A DNA stretch of 64,000 nt from DATBHM01 sp963772375 (GTDB lineage Bacteria; Actinomycetota; UBA4738; JACQTL01). Of this stretch, positions 7,734 through 17,667 are shown piece by piece (the stretch's first letter is position 1; the number at the start of each line of letters is the position of its first letter). The notes below the pieces were generated by a model. The model did no database searches, was not told where the DNA came from, and was given only the letters and a program-made list of their open reading frames with translations. Location of the stretch: assembly GCA_963772375.1 (NCBI GenBank), contig CAVYXG010000001.1:1240001-1304000 (forward strand), read 5' to 3'. Made by a program: the position numbers and the translations under genes.

Positions 7734-9038
7734 ATGCCATCCACGGGAACACGCACCCAGGCTCGGCGTCTGGCGACGAGCATCGCGATCGCCGTCGGCA
7801 TGCTGCTCGTCGTCGACCTGGTGCTGCGGATCGAGACCAATGCGGTCGGCGACTCCGTGCTCTCGACGATCCAGGGCGCGGTGACGCCCGTGACGCTGAC
7901 CGTGCTGGGCGCGCTGGTGGCGTCGAGGCGGCCGGCCAACCCGATCGGCTGGCTGATGCTCGCCGGGTCGCTGCTGGCGGCCGTCGACGGGTGCGCGAAG
8001 CTCCTGGCGGTCAAGGGCCTGCTGGACGGCGCGCCCCCGGGTGGCTGGGTCCGGTGGCCGGCCTGGTTCCAGAACTGGTCCTCGATCCTGCCGATCACCG
8101 TCGTCGTCCTGATCTTCCTGCTGTTCCCCGACGGCCGGCTGCCGTTCCCCCTGGCCCGATGGGCTGCCGGGTCGCTCGTCATCGTCCTCGGCTCACTCAT
8201 CGTCCTCACGGCGCTCGACCCCTCGCGGATCGAGGTGACGCCCGGGCTCCCGCACGTGCCGAACCCCACCGGCATCGCGCCGATACGGGGGTTCGAGTCC
8301 GGCTCGAGCGCGCTCGGCGCGCTGTGGTTCCTGCTGGCGATCCCGCTCGCGCTGGCGCTCGCCACGCTGATCGTGCGGCTCCGACGTTCGGGGGGCGCGG
8401 GACGCCAGCAGCTCACGCTGGTCGTCTACGCCGCGGGCGCATCACTCCTGGTGATCACCGCCGGCGTGATCCTGGCGACCACCGCCCAGGAGCGCGGGAC
8501 GTCGGTGGTCGTCGGCGACATCGTGATCGGGCTCGGCACCAACGTGGGGCTGGGCCTGGTGGTCCCGGGCGTCATCGCGATGACGATCCTTCGGCACCGC
8601 ATGTACGACGTCGACCGGCTGGTGAACCGAACACTGGTCTACACGCTGCTGAGCGTGGTGCTCGCCGCCCTCTACGCCGGGCTGGTCCTTGGGCTGGGGA
8701 CGGTGACCCGCTCGCTCAGCGACCGGTCGAGCCGCGGCGTCGTCGTGGCCACCTCGACCCTGGCCGTCGCGGCCCTCTTCCGGCCGCTCCGCCGGCGCGT
8801 GCAGTCCGTGATCGACCGGCGGTTCTACCGGCGACGGTACGACGCGGCCCAGACGATCCGGTCGTTCGCGTCGAGGCTGCGGACGGAGGCCGACCTCGAG
8901 GTGGTGCGGCGGGACCTCGTCTCGGTCGTGAGCGAGACCATGCAGCCGGTGGCGGTCTCCGTGTGGCTCGGACGGCCCCCCGTCGTGGGTGCGTCACACG
9001 GGCGCGACCTCGACCCGATCCCGACGCCGGACGTCTGA
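7734..9038 (+). CDS. polytopic membrane sensor-like protein without kinase domain
   Basis: A 434-residue protein with about eight hydrophobic segments in the first 330 residues, including a pair flanking the motif SRRPANPIGWLML and a later LVNRTLVYTLLSVVLAALYAGLVLG helix pair. This matches the N-terminal membrane module of a class of actinobacterial histidine kinases and LuxR-associated sensors, in which HRMYDVDRLVNRT precedes the last helices. A cytoplasmic tail (RRRVQSVIDRRFYRRRYDA) begins the usual linker, but the protein ends soon after, with no H-box or ATPase domain. It may be a stand-alone sensor or a partner of a separate kinase. The ATG at 7734 has no strong ribosome site. Confidence 0.75.
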   Translation: MPSTGTRTQARRLATSIAIAVGMLLVVDLVLRIETNAVGDSVLSTIQGAVTPVTLTVLGALVASRRPANPIGWLMLAGSLLAAVDGCAKLLAVKGLLDGAPPGGWVRWPAWFQNWSSILPITVVVLIFLLFPDGRLPFPLARWAAGSLVIVLGSLIVLTALDPSRIEVTPGLPHVPNPTGIAPIRGFESGSSALGALWFLLAIPLALALATLIVRLRRSGGAGRQQLTLVVYAAGASLLVITAGVILATTAQERGTSVVVGDIVIGLGTNVGLGLVVPGVIAMTILRHRMYDVDRLVNRTLVYTLLSVVLAALYAGLVLGLGTVTRSLSDRSSRGVVVATSTLAVAALFRPLRRRVQSVIDRRFYRRRYDAAQTIRSFASRLRTEADLEVVRRDLVSVVSETMQPVAVSVWLGRPPVVGASHGRDLDPIPTPDV

Positions 9039-9091
9039 CCGAACGAGGATCCAGGGGCGGCGATTCCCAATGACCTCGCCGGGCATCGCGC

Positions 9092-11080
<1,989 letters not shown>

Positions 11081-11130
11081 GTCGCTTTCGGTGTGTCGGG
11101 CGCCCTCGCGGAAAGGGACGAGGTGGAGCG

Positions 11131-11136
11131 AGTATA
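11131..11136 (-). promoter_or_regulatory. putative -10 element and shared upstream motif of ecm
   Basis: TATACT preceded by GTGCCGGCGG on the minus strand, about 50 bases upstream of the ecm start. The surrounding 21 bases match the region before the acyl-CoA dehydrogenase gene (17,113-17,135) at 17 positions, suggesting a shared promoter and operator. Confidence 0.45.
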
Positions 11137-11158
11137 CCGCCGGCACTTCGGGCCTCTT

Positions 11159-11179
11159 GTCGGGGGGCTCCGCCCCGAC
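11159..11179 (-). terminator. hairpin between M23 peptidase and ecm genes
   Basis: A perfect seven-base stem (GTCGGGG/CCCCGAC) with a seven-base loop, 52 bases past the stop of the M23 peptidase gene. There is no T-run, as is common in high-GC genomes. It also sits just upstream of the ecm promoter, so it could separate the two units. Confidence 0.4.
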
Positions 11180-11230
11180 TTCCCCCCCGAAATGCCGCGC
11201 GACCTGCGAAAACGCCTGGGCCGGGTGCGC

Positions 11231-12514
11231 TCAGCAGACCTCGTTGAGGTACGGGTAGGGGTCGATCGCGCTCCCGATCACGGTGACCCCGTAGGCGCTG
11301 CGGTACGGGTTCGAGGGGATGACGTTCGGGTGCCACTCGAAGTGGTCGTGAGTGGGACCACCGGCCGCGTCGCCGGTGTTCCCGACGTACCCGATGATGG
11401 TGCCGGTCGTCACCTGGCCGAGCGTGCCGTACCGCACCAGGTGGGCGTTGTACGTCCAGCCCTCCGCCCCGTGGACGATGACGGCGTTGCCGCCGAGGCC
11501 GTTGGGGTCGGCGCTCGCCTCGCCGTCGAACGTGGCCCTGATGGGAGTTCCCTCCGGTGCGAGGATGTCGTTGCCGGCGTGCTGGTGGTAGCCCCCCGCG
11601 TACCGCGGCGCCCCGAACGAGTCGCCGTAGGCATGGGGCTGGTCCACGGGGCAGACGAACAGCGGTCCAGGCCCGTCGTTCGGCGTGGGGCCGCCGTGCG
11701 TGGCCGCGCGCGCCGCGGCGAGCTCCTCCGCCTTCAGCTTCTTCTTGTATCTCTCGACGAGGGCGGTGGCCCGTGCCCGGTCGGAGCTCAGGCTCTCCAC
11801 CAGCGTGGTCTGCTGGTCGACGAGCTGCTGCTGCGCGTTGAACTTGGCGTCGAGGATCTTCTCCTGGTCGTTCAGCGCCGTGATCGTCTGGGCCTGCTGG
11901 TCGAGGAGGCCCTGAAGGTCGCTCTTACGGGCGGCGAGGGCGTTCGCCTGGTTCCGGACGTCGGCCGCGAGTGTGGCGTCGTCCTGCGCGAGCCGTCCGA
12001 TGAACTCCACGCGGTCGGACAGGTCGCCCAGGTTCTGCGATCCCAGCAGGAAGGTGAACTCCGCGGCCGGGCCCTCCTCGTACGCCTGGCGGGCGCGGGC
12101 GTTCAGCTGGTCGCGGACGCGGTGGTACCGGGCCTTGGTCACCTCGTAGGCCTGCCGGATGGCGACGACCTTGCCCTCCAGGATGCCGTACTGGGACTGC
12201 GCGGCGTCGATCGCCTCCGCCGACTGGTTGAGGTCGGCCTGGGCGGCGTGGAGCCTGGTCTGGAGCGCGTCGAGCTGCCCCTGCTCGCGGTTGATCTTGG
12301 CGACGAGGTCGTTCAGCTCCTGCTCGGCCTTCGCCAGGCTCTTCTTGGTGTCGGACGGGTTGCCGGTCGTGCCCGGGCTCTTGCTCGGGTTGGGGGCGGC
12401 GCCGGACACGGGTGCGAACACGCCGAGCGACAGCGTCAGCGCGAACAGCGGGACCAGGGCGCGCCAGAGCACGCGTGATCTGTTCCCCGAACGGTGCGTT
12501 TCGAACGTTCCCAA
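11231..12514 (-). CDS. secreted coiled-coil M23 (LytM) peptidase
   Basis: A 427-residue exported protein. A basic N-terminus and hydrophobic stretch (about residues 17-40) form a signal peptide, followed by a long coiled coil with heptads over roughly residues 55-280, as in EnvC/PcsB-like regulators, and a C-terminal M23 domain. The zinc motif is readable as HAGND and, near the end, HDHFEW, so the peptidase is probably active on peptidoglycan cross-bridges. The start is a TTG preceded by GAGAG; an internal start would remove the signal peptide. A TAGGCT hexamer about 45 bases upstream may be its -10. Confidence 0.87.
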   Translation of the reverse strand: MGTFETHRSGNRSRVLWRALVPLFALTLSLGVFAPVSGAAPNPSKSPGTTGNPSDTKKSLAKAEQELNDLVAKINREQGQLDALQTRLHAAQADLNQSAEAIDAAQSQYGILEGKVVAIRQAYEVTKARYHRVRDQLNARARQAYEEGPAAEFTFLLGSQNLGDLSDRVEFIGRLAQDDATLAADVRNQANALAARKSDLQGLLDQQAQTITALNDQEKILDAKFNAQQQLVDQQTTLVESLSSDRARATALVERYKKKLKAEELAAARAATHGGPTPNDGPGPLFVCPVDQPHAYGDSFGAPRYAGGYHQHAGNDILAPEGTPIRATFDGEASADPNGLGGNAVIVHGAEGWTYNAHLVRYGTLGQVTTGTIIGYVGNTGDAAGGPTHDHFEWHPNVIPSNPYRSAYGVTVIGSAIDPYPYLNEVC

Positions 12515-12553
12515 GCTCTCTCTGCGTCGACCCCCCCGATCTCGACCTTGAGC

Positions 12554-15208
12554 CTACGAGCCGGCCGAGTGCCCGCACAGCGTCCCGCGGCGGCGCGGGA
12601 AACGCAAGCACCACCCGGCCCGCAGCGGCCCGGGCGTCAGTCCATGTCCGGGCGGGGAGGGGCCGGGGCGTGCCCGGGGCCCTCGCCCTCCGGCTCGTCC
12701 GCTCCGTCCTCCGGAGCCGGCCCCGCAACCCCCTGCGGCTGCTCGCCGTTCGGGTGCTCCGCGTGCCCGTTGGGGAAGCCGCCGTTCGATCCCGGCAGCG
12801 CGGGTTGGAACGGGACCGTCACCGTCGGCATCGGGATGCGGACCTTCGCGTGGCCCTGGTGCGCTGCCACCGCCGCGACGTGGTAGTCCTCCAACGAGGC
12901 CACGAACTCCTCCGACGCGTACGGCGTCCCGTCGAGGATCGGACCCCTTCCGCCGCTCGATGACGGCGGTCACGTCGTCGCCGGTCACCGTCTTGTTGGT
13001 CTCCAGGGCGTGCGCGACCGCCAGGATCTCCGCCCGGTTGTCCCGGAGCATGGCCTCGGTTCGCTGGTACAGGTCGTCGAGCTTGGTCTCGATCCGCTCG
13101 CCGAGGCTGCCCTCGAGCAGGTCCTCCTTCTTCTCCTGTCCTGCGCCACCCCCGGGCTTGCCGCCGCCCCCGATGCCCACCTCGTGGGTCACTCCGTGGG
13201 AGGCGATCGTGGTCCCCATGCCCCAGTACCCCTCCATGAACGTGGCAAGGCGCGTGGCGGTCTCCAGGTCGCCGGAGCACCCCGACGACGAGTCGCCGTC
13301 GAAGAACAGCCGCTCCCCCGCCAGCGACGCCAGCGAGGTCATGACATCGGCCTCGTACTCCGAACGCCACCGGGTGAACTGATCCTCGGGCGGGATCGAG
13401 GCGACCATGCCGAGGTACGTGCCGCCCTTCTCGATCGTGGCGATGTCGATCGTCAGGTGGTGCCGGACCCGGTACGCGACGACCGCGTGGCACGCCTCGT
13501 GCACGGCGACGCTGTGGCGCTCGCGTTCGATGTACTCGACGTCCTCCGGCGGACCGAGGTCCTTCAGCTGCTTGGCCTTGATCACGTTCTCCCAGGTGAT
13601 GACCTCCCGGCCGTCGCGGAACGCGTTGATCAACGACTCGTTGACGATGTCCTTGATCGTCGCGCCCGTGGCGTACGGCGTGATCGTGGCCAGCTTGTCG
13701 ATCTGCTCGGACGTGAGCTCGTGCGGGACCTTGTCGAAGTACCCCTGGTAGGTCCGGACGCGCCCCGCCTTCGAGGGGTAGCCCACCTTGTAGATGCGGT
13801 CGATCCGGCCGGGGCGCAGCAGGGCCTCATCGAGCGCCTGGGGCATGTTCGTGGCCATCATGATCAGGATCCGGTACTTGGGCGGGGGCTTGGGCCGCAT
13901 GCCGAGCATCCGGCGGATCTTCCGGTTGAAGAACCCCCGCGGCTTGGACAGCCCCTGGATCTCCGACAGCAGGGCCTGCAGCGTCCCCATGCCGCCGCCC
14001 CCCATGCCGCCCATGCCGGCGATGATGTGGTTCCGCCCGCCCGCGTCCGGGGCCGGCGTCCGCTGCATGGTCTCGCGCATGAGGAACGCCTGGGTTCCCT
14101 GGTCCAGCCACGCCACGCCGTTGCAGGAGGCGCTCGAGCTCCACGGCGCGGGCGTCATCGGTCCGCCCCACGCGCCGGGGGGCATCAGCTGGCCGCGGTT
14201 CCCCAGCGCGTCGGCCTCGTCGAAGAAGGCGATCACGCCGCCGTACTTCAGCGCGATCTTCCGGAGCTTCCGAAAGAGCGACTTCACCTTGAGGATCCCG
14301 ACGCCCATGAACATGTTGATGAACGCACCCGGGTCGACGAACACGAAGGGCTTGCCGGTCTCGCCCGCCACGGCCTCGGCCATGAGCGTCTTGCCGGTGC
14401 CGGGCGGCCCCCACAGCAGGATCCCGCCGGGGACGTAGCCGCCCTTGGCCTCGATCGCCTCGGGGTTCTCGAGGAAGACCATGTTCTCCTTGACCCGGTT
14501 GAGCACGGCGTCCTGGCCCCACACGTCGGTGAACCGGGTCTTCACGTCGTCCGGGAAGTACACGTCCACGCCGCCGCGGGAGAGGAAGTAGAACAGCGCG
14601 ACGAACTGCAGCAGCAGGATCCCGACGTAGATGAACAGCTGGAAGATCAGCGGGAGCGCCGCGATGATCCGCGCCGGGAGGGTGAACAGCGCCGTGAATG
14701 CCGAGACGCCGAAGATCTTGCCCAACACGAAGCTGACGATCGCCAGGAACACGACCCACTTCAGCGCCCGGGCGACGCGGTAGCGGTTCCAGGCGTTCAT
14801 CTTCCCCGCCCGGCGGTTGAGGCCCCCGAAGACCCTCTCGGTGAAGAACCGGTAGTACCCGGCCGAGTGCTCGCAGATCAGGTAGTGGATCTGACGGAGC
14901 GCCTCCAGCGCCAGCAGCACCAGCAGCCAGATGTTCGCCCGAAGGGCCTGCTGGAGCGCGTTCCGGACGCTGATGCCGACGCTGTCGCCGCTGATCGCCG
15001 AGACGCCCTGGTTCTCGACGTAGGTGTTCCACACCAGGAACGCGAGGACGATGACGCCGAGCAGCAGGAACTTGACCCGGTCCCACCAGGCCATCGGCTT
15101 GCGGGTGGTGCGCTCCTCGCTCGCGTGGCTGGGGCGCGGCTCACCCGCCGGGCTCATCTCGGGGGGACCCTCCCGGGTGGCGAGGCCCGTCTCCGGGTCG
15201 GTCGTCAT
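12554..15208 (-). CDS. ftsH: FtsH-like membrane AAA metalloprotease, frameshifted near the C-terminus
   Basis: An ATP-dependent zinc protease. Four hydrophobic segments lie in residues 45-210; then Walker A GPPGTGKT (267-274), Walker B FFDEAD (328-333), the second region of homology ending RPGRIDR, the zinc site HEACH (570-574) and the third-ligand region SGDLETAT. Compared with ordinary FtsH it has extra N-terminal helices and a Gly/Met-rich insertion (about 335-408) between Walker B and the sensor helix. After residue 756 the frame becomes Arg/Gly/Pro-rich nonsense; one base fewer in the C run at 12,944-12,947 restores a sensible tail ending at 12,637 (see 12,637-12,940). AGGAG precedes the ATG, one base after the stop of the lipoprotein gene, so the two are an operon. 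Confidence 0.85.
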   Translation of the reverse strand: MTTDPETGLATREGPPEMSPAGEPRPSHASEERTTRKPMAWWDRVKFLLLGVIVLAFLVWNTYVENQGVSAISGDSVGISVRNALQQALRANIWLLVLLALEALRQIHYLICEHSAGYYRFFTERVFGGLNRRAGKMNAWNRYRVARALKWVVFLAIVSFVLGKIFGVSAFTALFTLPARIIAALPLIFQLFIYVGILLLQFVALFYFLSRGGVDVYFPDDVKTRFTDVWGQDAVLNRVKENMVFLENPEAIEAKGGYVPGGILLWGPPGTGKTLMAEAVAGETGKPFVFVDPGAFINMFMGVGILKVKSLFRKLRKIALKYGGVIAFFDEADALGNRGQLMPPGAWGGPMTPAPWSSSASCNGVAWLDQGTQAFLMRETMQRTPAPDAGGRNHIIAGMGGMGGGGMGTLQALLSEIQGLSKPRGFFNRKIRRMLGMRPKPPPKYRILIMMATNMPQALDEALLRPGRIDRIYKVGYPSKAGRVRTYQGYFDKVPHELTSEQIDKLATITPYATGATIKDIVNESLINAFRDGREVITWENVIKAKQLKDLGPPEDVEYIERERHSVAVHEACHAVVAYRVRHHLTIDIATIEKGGTYLGMVASIPPEDQFTRWRSEYEADVMTSLASLAGERLFFDGDSSSGCSGDLETATRLATFMEGYWGMGTTIASHGVTHEVGIGGGGKPGGGAGQEKKEDLLEGSLGERIETKLDDLYQRTEAMLRDNRAEILAVAHALETNKTVTGDDVTAVIERRKGSDPRRDAVRVGGVRGLVGGLPRRGGGSAPGPREGPHPDADGDGPVPTRAAGIERRLPQRARGAPERRAAAGGCGAGSGGRSGRAGGRGPRARPGPSPPGHGLTPGPLRAGWCLRFPRRRGTLCGHSAGS
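12637..12940 (-). other. displaced C-terminal reading frame of the FtsH-like gene
   Basis: Read one base out of phase with the main gene, this stretch begins ILDGTPYASEEF and continues ASLEDYHVAAVAAHQGHAKV before a Pro/Glu/Asn-rich tail. It follows directly from the main frame if one C is removed from the run at 12,944-12,947, giving a protein of about 856 residues. Either the assembly has an extra base or the tail is lost in this strain. Confidence 0.6.
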
Positions 15209-15209
15209 G

Positions 15210-15884
15210 TCAGGTCTCCTTCACGGAATAGGATCGCGCCACCTCGTCGATGACGTTCCGGTTGCGTTCGTAGCAGGTTGCGGCGCATGAGATCACCAGC
15301 AGGTACAGCTTGTGGTTGCCGGGATCGAGGATGCCGATCTGGTTGACCATCAGCGCGCCGTTGGCGGCGGAGATGTCGCCGATGCCGCCCGTGACGTCGA
15401 ACACGTCCTGCTCGCCGTACAGGCCGCCCGCGAGCGAGATGTCCTTGTGGCTGACCACGTCGCCCTGGTCGTTGTTCACCAGCTGGTCGATGGGGAACCG
15501 GGCGTTGCGAATCGACGCCAGCGAGAACTGGTCGCGGGTCTGGGGGCTCAGCTGGCGCACGTAGGCCAGGATCACCGGCTGCTCCGGGACCCCGCTCAGG
15601 ACGTGGCCGAGCGTCGGCTTGGTGGCGGCGTCGAATGCGGCGAGCCAGTTGAACGTCTTGGCCGACGGCGTGCCGTCGAGCCCGATCGCCTTCAGGATGA
15701 CGTCCCCCGAGTACGAGGCCCACGACGACGGGACCTTCAGGAACACGTGATCCCCCTGGCTGCCGACGTACGTGTAGCCGCTCCCCCCACAGGAGGACAG
15801 CACCAACGACAACCCGACGAGGATCGCCGGGAGCGTGAACCGGAGCCCGCGCCGTCGTGGGGCGGCGTTGGACGGGAGCCGCAT
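15210..15884 (-). CDS. lipoprotein paired with the FtsH-like protease
   Basis: A 224-residue exported lipoprotein. A basic start (MRLPSNAAPRRRG), a hydrophobic core and the lipobox LVLSSC give a clear type II signal peptide; the mature part has no domain I recognise. I choose the ATG at 15,884 among three closely spaced ones because a CATAAT hexamer ends seven bases before it and no ribosome-binding sequence exists, which fits a leaderless mRNA. Its stop is one base from the FtsH-like ATG, so a modulator or substrate-recognition role outside the membrane, similar in logic to HflKC or YccA, is possible but inferred from position only. Confidence 0.78.
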   Translation of the reverse strand: MRLPSNAAPRRRGLRFTLPAILVGLSLVLSSCGGSGYTYVGSQGDHVFLKVPSSWASYSGDVILKAIGLDGTPSAKTFNWLAAFDAATKPTLGHVLSGVPEQPVILAYVRQLSPQTRDQFSLASIRNARFPIDQLVNNDQGDVVSHKDISLAGGLYGEQDVFDVTGGIGDISAANGALMVNQIGILDPGNHKLYLLVISCAATCYERNRNVIDEVARSYSVKET

Positions 15885-15891
15885 GGCCATC

Positions 15892-15897
15892 ATTATG
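15892..15897 (-). promoter_or_regulatory. putative -10 element for the lipoprotein-ftsH operon
   Basis: CATAAT on the minus strand, seven bases before the chosen ATG; matches TATAAT at five of six positions. Confidence 0.45.
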
Positions 15898-15939
15898 CGA
15901 GGAAGTACGGTCGTGGGGTACCCCAAGGCTCGCCCGGCT

Positions 15940-17103
15940 TCACAGCTTCGTGCCCGGGAGCCCGAGTTCCCGGGCGATCAGGATGCGCTGGACCTCGCTC
16001 GTCCCCTCGCCGATCTCGAGGACCTTCGAGTCCCGGTAGAACCGCGCCACGGGCAGCTCCTCCATGAACCCGTATCCCCCGTGGACCTGGACGGCGTCCC
16101 GCGCGGAGGTCACGGCGATCTCGCTCGCGTACAGCTTGGCGATCGAGGCCTGCGTCTTGTACGGGCGGCCCCGGTCCCGGAGCCACGCCGCGTAGTACAC
16201 GTACATCCGGGCGGTCTCCACGGCGACCTTCATGTCGGCCAGCGTGAACTGCAGCCCCTGGAACGCCCCGATGGGCCTTCGGAACGCATGGCGGTCGTTC
16301 GCGTACCTCACGCTCTCCTCGAGACAGCCCTGCGCCAGACCGACCGACAGCGCGGCGATCGCGATGCGGCCGTCGTCGAGGATGCGCAGGAACTGCGCGA
16401 ACCCCTTCCCCCGCTCGCCCAGCAGGTTCGCCTCCGGCACCCGGCAGTCGGTGAACGACAGCTCGTGGGTGTCGGAGGCGTGCCAGCCCAGCTTGCGGTA
16501 CGAGGGACCGACGGTGAACCCGGGGGTGTCCTGGGGGACGACGATGGCGCTGATCTCCTTGTGGCCGCCCTCCTCGGTGCCGGTCACCGCGGTGATCGTG
16601 CACAGGCCGGTGATGGACGTCCCGCTGTTGGTGATGAACGCCTTGGAGCCGTCGATCACCCACTCGCCGCCCTCGAGCCTCGCGGTGGTCTTCGTGGCAC
16701 CGGCGTCGGAGCCGCCGCCCGGTTCCGTCAGCCCGAACGACCCGAGGATCTCGCCGCGGGCCATGGGGGGCAGCCACCGTTGCTTCTGCTCCTCCGAGCC
16801 GAACTCGAAGATCGGGTTGGCGCCGAGCCCGACCCCCGCCTCGAGGGTGATGGCGATGGAGGAGTCCACCCTGGCGAGCTCCTCGATGGCGATGCAGAGC
16901 GTGAGGAAGTCGCTGCCCTGCCCGCCGTACTCCTCGGGGAACGGGAGCCCGAACAGCCCCATCTCCCCCATCTGCTTGACGATGTCCATGGGCAGCTCGC
17001 CGCGCTCGTCCATCTCGGCGGCCCGGGGCGCCACGACCTCCTCGGCGAACTCCCGCACGGTCGCCCGGAAGTCCTGCTGCTCCTGCGTCAGGTCGAAGTC
17101 CAT
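15940..17103 (-). CDS. acyl-CoA dehydrogenase
   Basis: A 387-residue FAD-dependent acyl-CoA dehydrogenase of normal length. The flavin/substrate signature FGLTEPGGGSDAG, the WVIDGSKAFITN segment, the HGGYGFMEE helix and the catalytic Glu in IGEGTSEVQ are intact, so the enzyme should be active in alpha,beta-dehydrogenation; chain-length preference cannot be read. The ATG at 17,103 begins the family's typical MDFDLTQEQQ. A TACATT hexamer ends seven bases upstream with no Shine-Dalgarno sequence, preceded by a perfect GGCACC-TC-GGTGCC palindrome that may bind a regulator. No electron-transfer flavoprotein genes are adjacent. A cyclic-nucleotide-domain gene is divergent. Confidence 0.94.
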   Translation of the reverse strand: MDFDLTQEQQDFRATVREFAEEVVAPRAAEMDERGELPMDIVKQMGEMGLFGLPFPEEYGGQGSDFLTLCIAIEELARVDSSIAITLEAGVGLGANPIFEFGSEEQKQRWLPPMARGEILGSFGLTEPGGGSDAGATKTTARLEGGEWVIDGSKAFITNSGTSITGLCTITAVTGTEEGGHKEISAIVVPQDTPGFTVGPSYRKLGWHASDTHELSFTDCRVPEANLLGERGKGFAQFLRILDDGRIAIAALSVGLAQGCLEESVRYANDRHAFRRPIGAFQGLQFTLADMKVAVETARMYVYYAAWLRDRGRPYKTQASIAKLYASEIAVTSARDAVQVHGGYGFMEELPVARFYRDSKVLEIGEGTSEVQRILIARELGLPGTKL

Positions 17104-17110
17104 GCGGATC

Positions 17111-17116
17111 AATGTA
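17111..17116 (-). promoter_or_regulatory. putative -10 element, leaderless acyl-CoA dehydrogenase gene
   Basis: TACATT preceded by GGCGG on the minus strand, seven bases before the ATG. The context is shared with the ecm promoter. Confidence 0.5.
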
Positions 17117-17121
17117 CCGCC

Positions 17122-17135
17122 GGCACCTCGGTGCC
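17122..17135. promoter_or_regulatory. palindromic operator candidate upstream of acyl-CoA dehydrogenase
   Basis: GGCACC-TC-GGTGCC is a perfect inverted repeat lying where a repressor would block the -35/-10 spacer. A degenerate copy (GGCACTTCGGGCCT) occurs at the same place upstream of ecm. Confidence 0.45.
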
Positions 17136-17228
17136 ATTCCTCGAGGGAATCGTCCCGCCCCCGGGTCGAGGTCGAACATCGGGTTGCCGGGGGATGCCAC
17201 AATCTCGCCAGCCGACCGGGAGGAACGC

Positions 17229-17651
17229 GTGGCCGCACCCAACGAGATCGTCGACCAGCTCGCCGGTTCCGTTCTGTTCTCCGACCTGACCCGGCCACAG
17301 CTCGAGGAGGTCGCGCACTCGATCGAGGAACAGTGGTTCTCCGAGGGGCAGCGCGTCCTGCGGCAGGGATTCACCGGCAGCGGCCTGTACTTCATCGTCG
17401 AGGGCGAGGTGGCGGTCGAGATCGACGGCGAGGAACGGGCCCGGCTCGGCCGCGGCGAGTACTTCGGCGAGGTGAGCGTCCTGCTCGGCGAGCCGCCGGT
17501 GGCCGACGTCATGGCCATCGGGCAGCTGCGGGTGCTGGTGCTGCCCGAGCCCGATGCCGAGTCCTTCCTGAAGGCCCACCCCAGCGTGATGTTCCGGATG
17601 ATGCAGGCACAGGCCCGGCGGCTCCGCGCGGCCAACCAGTTCCGGGGCTGA
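17229..17651 (+). CDS. cyclic nucleotide-binding domain protein, probably not cAMP-binding
   Basis: A 140-residue single CNB/Crp-like beta-roll without a DNA-binding domain. The roll is clear (QGFTGSGLYFIVEGEVAVEI, GRGEYFGEVSVLLG), but the phosphate-binding cassette that usually reads R-T/S-A after the FGE helix reads PPVADV, so the cyclic-nucleotide Arg is absent. It may sense something else or be structural. GTG at 17,229 is favoured because GGGAGGA lies a few bases upstream, whereas the earlier in-frame extension is Arg/Pro-rich and unlike the family. The following flavoprotein begins 16 bases later, so they may be co-transcribed. Confidence 0.82.
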   Translation: MAAPNEIVDQLAGSVLFSDLTRPQLEEVAHSIEEQWFSEGQRVLRQGFTGSGLYFIVEGEVAVEIDGEERARLGRGEYFGEVSVLLGEPPVADVMAIGQLRVLVLPEPDAESFLKAHPSVMFRMMQAQARRLRAANQFRG

Positions 17652-17667
17652 CCCGGCGGCTCCCAGC

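Noticed and set aside
8290..8310. GGTTCGAGTCC resembling a tRNA T-arm
   Set aside because: Inside a coding region and without the other tRNA arms.
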